A stretch of DNA of 64,000 nt from Candidatus Competibacteraceae bacterium (GTDB lineage Bacteria > Pseudomonadota > Gammaproteobacteria > Competibacterales > Competibacteraceae). The notes under the pieces are model-generated. The model did no database searches and was not told where the DNA came from. It was given only the letters and a program-made list of their open reading frames with translations. This document shows positions 59,803 to 64,000 of the stretch, in pieces. How positions within the stretch are numbered: position 1 is the first letter of the stretch; every line of letters starts with the position of its first letter. Location: positions 1,116,001-1,180,000 of the forward strand of contig CP065007.1 in the NCBI GenBank assembly GCA_016699715.1, written 5' to 3'. The position numbers and the translations under genes are program-made.

Positions 59803-61146
59803 ATGAATTTCGCGCAGATCGCTCTACAGATTCCGACTCTCCTGCTACCCCGGTCGGAGACGGACCTCACCCGCTGGGCGGTGGTCGCTTGCGACCAATA
59901 CACTTCGCAGCCGGATTACTGGGCAAGGGCCGAGGCGCTGGTCGGCGAGGCGCCCTCCACGTTGCGGCTGATCCTGCCGGAGGTTTATCTCGGCGCCGCC
60001 GACGAGGCCGCGCGGATTCAAGCCATTCAGGAGGCCATGCGTCGCTATCTGGCCGAGGGTGTGTTGGCGCCACAACCGCCGGGTCTGGTGTTGGTGGAGC
60101 GGGAGACGGCGCGCGGTCGGACCCGCCGGGGACTGATCGTGGCCCTGGATTTGGAGCATTACGACTTCAATCCCGGCGCCAAGACCCTGATTCGCCCGAC
60201 CGAGGGCACTATCCTGGAGCGTTTGCCACCGCGGGTACGAGTGCGCGAGCACGCGCCGCTGGAACTGCCGCACGTCATGGTGCTGATCGATGATCCACGG
60301 CATCTGGTGATCGAATCGCTGTTCTCCGAACCGCTGGAACCTCTGTACGACGTTCCACTGATGCTGAACGGTGGTCGGGTGCGCGGCTGGCGGTTGGGGC
60401 ATCCACTGTTGGTGCAGTGGGTGGTCGAGCAGCTGGCGCGGCTGGCCGATCCGACGTTGTTCGCCGAGCGTTACGGCGTGACCGACGAGCCGGTTCTGCT
60501 GTACGCCATGGGCGACGGCAACCACTCCTTCGCCACCGCCAAGCGGATCTGGGAGAACCTCAAGCGCGCCGCGCCCGACCCGGCGGCGATCATGAACCAT
60601 CCCGCCCGCCACGCCCTGGTCGAACTGGTCAACCTGCACGACGAAGCTCTGGAGTTCGAGGCGATCCATCGGGTGGCGTTTGCGGTGGATGTCGAGCATC
60701 TGCTGGCGGCGCTGGCGGCGTTTTGCCAGACGCAAGGCTCGGCGCTGACGCGGATCGAAAGCCCGACCTGGGTGGCGGCGCGCCAGCGCTGGGCGGAGAT
60801 GCAACAGCCCGGCCGGCAGGTGATCGGCTTTGTGGCGGAGGGACGTTGCGGCGTGCTGGTGATCGAGCAGCCACGCCTGACCCTGCCGGTTGCCACCTTG
60901 CAAGCGTTCCTGGATGGTTATCTGGCGGACCAGACCGGCGCCCGGCTGGATTACATCCATGGTGAGGACACCCTGGAGCAACTCGGCGCCCGGCCCGGCA
61001 ATATCGGCTTCTCTCTGCCGGCGTTGGCCAAGGACGACTTTTTCCGCACCATCATCCGCGACGGCGCCCTGCCGCGTAAAACCTTCTCGATGGGTGATGC
61101 CGACGAGAAGCGTTTTTATCTGGAGTGCCGCCGGATCGTGCCCTGA
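59803..61146 (+). CDS. DUF1015 family protein
   Basis: 447 residues. WAVVACDQYTSQPDYWARAE, then LDLEHYDFNPGAKTLIRPTEGTI, YAMGDGNHSFATAKRIWE and YIHGEDTLEQLGARPG are typical of DUF1015, an uncharacterised bacterial family related to phosphoserine-metabolising loci in other phyla. The ATG at 59803 was taken as start. It precedes the EF-G gene by 104 bases in the same direction. Confidence 0.88.
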   Translation: MNFAQIALQIPTLLLPRSETDLTRWAVVACDQYTSQPDYWARAEALVGEAPSTLRLILPEVYLGAADEAARIQAIQEAMRRYLAEGVLAPQPPGLVLVERETARGRTRRGLIVALDLEHYDFNPGAKTLIRPTEGTILERLPPRVRVREHAPLELPHVMVLIDDPRHLVIESLFSEPLEPLYDVPLMLNGGRVRGWRLGHPLLVQWVVEQLARLADPTLFAERYGVTDEPVLLYAMGDGNHSFATAKRIWENLKRAAPDPAAIMNHPARHALVELVNLHDEALEFEAIHRVAFAVDVEHLLAALAAFCQTQGSALTRIESPTWVAARQRWAEMQQPGRQVIGFVAEGRCGVLVIEQPRLTLPVATLQAFLDGYLADQTGARLDYIHGEDTLEQLGARPGNIGFSLPALAKDDFFRTIIRDGALPRKTFSMGDADEKRFYLECRRIVP

Positions 61147-61250
61147 TGGATCAAGGACAGGGGCAGGGGACGGACGGAGACGAAGACCTGCGCTCCGCAC
61201 CCTGTTTCATAAGCTGAATAGGCTGACGCCTGGTTGACGAGGAGTTTGAA

Positions 61251-63308
61251 ATGTCCAAGGCCCCGGACTTGAATTGGGTTCGCAATATCGGCATCGCCGC
61301 ACATGTGGACGCCGGCAAGACCACGCTGACCGAGCGGATGCTGTACTACGCCGGCGCCTCCCATAAGATCGGCGAGGTTCACGAAGGCGCGGCCCACATG
61401 GATTACATGATCGAGGAGCAGGAGCACGGCATCACCATCACCGCCGCCGTGACCCGGCTGCCCTGGCGGGATCACCTGATCCAGTTGATCGATACACCGG
61501 GTCATGTGGATTTTACCATCGAAGTCGAGCGCTCGATGCGGGTGCTGGACGGCTGCGTGATCGTCCTGGACGGGGTGCGTGGGGTAGAGCCGCAGACCGA
61601 AACCGTCTGGCGCCAGCGCACCCGCTTTCTTTTGCCGGCTCTGTTCTTCATCAACAAGCTGGACCGGCCCGGCGCCGACTTCAGCCGCGCCCTGGCGACG
61701 GTGCGGGAGCGTCTGGGCGTGGAATCGGTGGCGGTGACGGTGCCGCTGCCCGATTACGACGGCACGGTTGTCCACCTGATCGACCGCACCCGACTGCGCT
61801 TCAGCGGCGAGCGCGGCGAACAGTTACAGGTCGAAGCCTGCGACCCGGCAACCTGGGCCTGGGCGCAACCCTGGCGGGAAAGTCTGCTGCTGGCGGCGGC
61901 GGAGATGGACGAAGCACTGGCCGAACAAGTGCTGACCGATCAGGAACCGGAACCGGCGGCGGTGTGGGCGGCGCTGCGCCAGGCCACGCTGGCCGGCAAG
62001 GTTTGCCCCTGTTTCGCCGGTAGTGCCCTGCGCAATCAGGGCGTGCAACCGTTGCTGGATGGCGTGGTGCGCCTGCTGCCGGCCCCGCCCGAGCGTCCGC
62101 CGAGCCTGGCGCGCCGCGCCGATGACGGCGAGGAGTGGGTGGCGATGGACCCGGCCGGTCCGCTGGCGGCGCTGGTGTTCAAGGTGCAGATGTGGGAAGG
62201 CCGCCGCCATGTGTTCGCCCGACTGTATCGAGGCACGCTGAAGGCCGGCGACGAGGTGACGATTCCCGGACCGGACGGTGCGACACGGCAGGAACGGGTG
62301 GCGCGGCTGTTCGAGGTGGACGCCAACCACAAGGCGCGGCTGGATCAGGTGAGCGCCGGGCAGATCGTGCTGCTGGCCGGGCTGCGCTGGGCGACCACCG
62401 GCGATACCCTGTGCGCGCCGGACCATCCGCTATGGTTGGAGCGTATCGAGACCCGCGAGCCGGTGCTGGGGCTGGCGATCGAGCCCCAGTCCAGTGCCGA
62501 CGAAGGGAAGCTGCTGGAGGCGCTGGACAAGTTGCAGCAGGAAGATCCGACCCTGCGGGTCGAGGAAGATAAGGAGACCGGCCAGCGCGTGCTGCGCGGT
62601 ATGGGCGAGTTGCACTTGCAGATCGCCGGTGAGCGGCTGCGGCGGGAGTTTCACGTCAATATCCGGGTCGGCAATCCCGATGTGGTGCTGCGCGAGACGG
62701 TCGCCCAGGCGGCCGAGGCCGACCACCTGTTTCATCGGGTGATCGAGCAGCCCGATGGCAAGAAGCTGGAAATGAAGGCGTGGGCGCGCGTGGCGGTGGA
62801 GCCGCTGCCGCGTGGGGCCGGCGCCACCGTCGGCGCCGAACCGCGCCCGCGACCGGAAGGCATTGACTTGAATCCAGCCCAGCGCGAAGCCATCGCCGGC
62901 GCCGTCGAGGACGTGCTGGCCAACGGCCCAAGCACCGGCGCGCCCTTACAGGATCTGGCGGTCCGAGTGCTGGACGTGGAGCTGTTCGGTGCCCTGTCCA
63001 GCCCGCAGGCATTGCGGGTGGCGGTGGCGGAAGCGACCCGCAAGGCGCTTGCCCGGGCCGGTGGGCTGATCTTGCGGCCGATCATGGCCACCGAGGTGGT
63101 GGTGCCCGAAAGCGACGTCGGCGCGGTGCTGGGCGATTTGCAGTCCCGCCGGGCGGTGATCCGGGATACCACCAGCCTGGGCGAAGTGACGGCGATCCAC
63201 TGCGATTGCGCCCTGGACCGGCTGCTCGGTTACATCACCGATCTGCGCGGCATGACCCACGGCCGAGGTCAGTTCACCATGCGCTTTGACCGTTTCGACA
63301 TTGGTTGA
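61251..63308 (+). CDS. Elongation factor G-like translational GTPase (divergent paralogue)
   Basis: 685 residues. Domain I has NIGIAAHVDAGKTTLTERML (G1), EEQEHGITITAAVT (G2, with HG where EF-G has RG), DTPGHVDF (G3) and NKLDRPGAD (G4). Domains II-V follow; domain IV (about 480-600) differs from classical EF-G and lacks the usual tip sequence. Classical EF-G is about 700 residues, so this is full-length. It is an EF-G paralogue; whether it translocates or recycles is unknown. It is not in a str operon here. Confidence 0.9.
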   Translation: MSKAPDLNWVRNIGIAAHVDAGKTTLTERMLYYAGASHKIGEVHEGAAHMDYMIEEQEHGITITAAVTRLPWRDHLIQLIDTPGHVDFTIEVERSMRVLDGCVIVLDGVRGVEPQTETVWRQRTRFLLPALFFINKLDRPGADFSRALATVRERLGVESVAVTVPLPDYDGTVVHLIDRTRLRFSGERGEQLQVEACDPATWAWAQPWRESLLLAAAEMDEALAEQVLTDQEPEPAAVWAALRQATLAGKVCPCFAGSALRNQGVQPLLDGVVRLLPAPPERPPSLARRADDGEEWVAMDPAGPLAALVFKVQMWEGRRHVFARLYRGTLKAGDEVTIPGPDGATRQERVARLFEVDANHKARLDQVSAGQIVLLAGLRWATTGDTLCAPDHPLWLERIETREPVLGLAIEPQSSADEGKLLEALDKLQQEDPTLRVEEDKETGQRVLRGMGELHLQIAGERLRREFHVNIRVGNPDVVLRETVAQAAEADHLFHRVIEQPDGKKLEMKAWARVAVEPLPRGAGATVGAEPRPRPEGIDLNPAQREAIAGAVEDVLANGPSTGAPLQDLAVRVLDVELFGALSSPQALRVAVAEATRKALARAGGLILRPIMATEVVVPESDVGAVLGDLQSRRAVIRDTTSLGEVTAIHCDCALDRLLGYITDLRGMTHGRGQFTMRFDRFDIG

Positions 63309-63666
63309 GCCGGCCTGGCGTGGCAACAGGTCCCGCCGTCACTCCCATCTCCCTGTGGGAGAGGGGTTGAGGGTGAGTGTTCCGGTAGAACGCTATCTGA
63401 CCGCGAGCTGCCCGATGATGACATGCGGCAGGCCGTCGAAGAGGACCTCCGTTCCTAAATTGAATTTTCCCCGGGACGTGTCCGGGGTGTGGATAAAGTC
63501 CGGCGGTGCCCCAACGCTGCTGGCGGATTGCACGGCCCCAATGGGCCTGAAGTCGCCGAGCGCGACGGCGCGAATCGCCAAGACTCTTTCGATGGTGGGC
63601 CGGGCGGCCTGGGCGCTCTTGGGTCCGGCGGCCTGGGCAGTCCTGGTGGTAGCCGTTCTCCCCCCT
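63309..63666. other. Intergenic region before the right-edge transposase
   Basis: No gene is supported. A CTCCCTGTGGGAG hairpin at 63350-63362 lies within a GGGAGAGGGGTTGAGGGTGAG stretch, a common dispersed type. Short open frames (for example 63393-63581 on the minus strand) lack family features. Confidence 0.4.
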
Positions 63667-64000
63667 CTACCGGGGCAAGGGGGCGAGAGGCAGTCCGGCG
63701 CGGCGGTCGGCGATGGCGCGTTCGAGAGTGCGCCAAGGGGAGTGGCCGCGCTGGCGGCAGGTATCGATGACGCTGGCGAGCAGAGCGAAGACCCGCGAAC
63801 CCACCGGGGTGCGGGTACCGTGACTGATCTTGCGCGCGATCACCCAATGGCGTAGTGCCCGCTCTGCTACATTGTTGGTCAGTGGCAGTTCGGGATGACT
63901 CAGCACCTGGAAGATGGCTTCCCAGTCGTTGAGCAACTCCACCGCCAAGGCGTGGGTTTTGGCGTGGGCGTGACCCTGGCGCCGTTCGCAGGCCGCGCGC
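63667..64000 (-). CDS. IS66-family transposase C-terminus (5' end off window)
   Basis: The frame is open from the right edge to a stop at 63667. LPLTNNVAERALRHWVIARKI and SHGTRTPVGSRVFALLASVI are the conserved IS66 DDE-domain end. It is different in sequence from the IS66 at 5496-8499, so a second subgroup is present. Only about 110 residues are visible. Confidence 0.85.
   Translation of the reverse strand, partial: RAACERRQGHAHAKTHALAVELLNDWEAIFQVLSHPELPLTNNVAERALRHWVIARKISHGTRTPVGSRVFALLASVIDTCRQRGHSPWRTLERAIADRRAGLPLAPLPR

Overview
The window is high-GC DNA, densely packed with short operons. The gene families point to a gammaproteobacterium: DUF1820, DUF2237, BPSS1780-type and DUF938 proteins, a MaeB-type malic enzyme, a NudC/HD/cyclase cluster and exosortase-A-associated enzymes. 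A Competibacter-like or purple-sulfur-type relative would fit, but I cannot fix the genus from sequence alone. I saw no rRNA, tRNA or CRISPR array.

Layout. 1-5.3 kb: edge of a type VI secretion (T6SS) locus, with a TssB-TssC fused sheath protein running off the left edge and, divergently, vgrG, a DUF4123 adaptor gene and a protein with an internally duplicated domain. 5.4-8.8 kb: nested mobile elements. An IS66-family element interrupts a DUF2721 gene with a perfect 8-bp target duplication. The IS66 element carries an IS630 inserted in its terminal repeat and a 105-bp IS630-type MITE in its transposase gene. 9-12.7 kb: a small exported protein, a decarboxylase/acyl-CoA ligase pair of the exosortase A type without an exosortase, and a glutaredoxin-like protein. 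12.9-17.4 kb: fatty acid beta-oxidation (fadN-type and fadA) and a membrane protein. 17.4-19.1 kb: small genes, a decayed transposase fragment and a second MITE of the same family. 19.2-22 kb: ppc. 22.2-24.4 kb: an oxidoreductase and monooxygenase beside the wreckage of LysR, carboxymuconolactone decarboxylase-like and DoxX-like genes. 24.4-25.6 kb: PilZ and YbhB proteins.

26-30.8 kb: three tandem trkH paralogues, followed by an acyl-CoA synthetase. 32.5-34 kb: cardiolipin synthase. 34.3-43.9 kb: a small HTH gene with an upstream palindrome, then an operon of hydrogenase-4-like subunits (HyfB, C, E, F, G, I types). The large subunit has lost the nickel-site cysteine motifs while the small subunit keeps its iron-sulfur cysteines, so this looks like an energy-converting hydrogenase-related (Ehr) complex rather than a hydrogenase. 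A small AT-richer ORF and a SulP anion transporter follow. 44-49 kb: maeB, nudC, an HD protein and a cyclase-FHA fusion. 49-56 kb: a methyltransferase, a polar amino acid ABC transporter, a zinc-ribbon protein overlapping an argD-type aminotransferase, and a SWIM protein. 56-58.3 kb: small genes and the remains of a type I restriction-modification locus with a Fic protein cut at its N-terminus. 58-63.3 kb: an anchored unknown protein, a DUF1015 protein and a divergent EF-G. A second IS66-type transposase runs off the right edge.

ppc, maeB, the beta-oxidation genes, three K+ transporter subunits and the Ehr-like complex suggest metabolism organised around C4/C3 interconversion, fatty acid turnover and ion-coupled energetics. 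The strongest candidates for something unusual are the Ni-site-less Hyf-like complex next to a SulP transporter, the trkH triplication, the TssB-TssC fusion and the IS630/MITE family whose insertion history can be read base by base.
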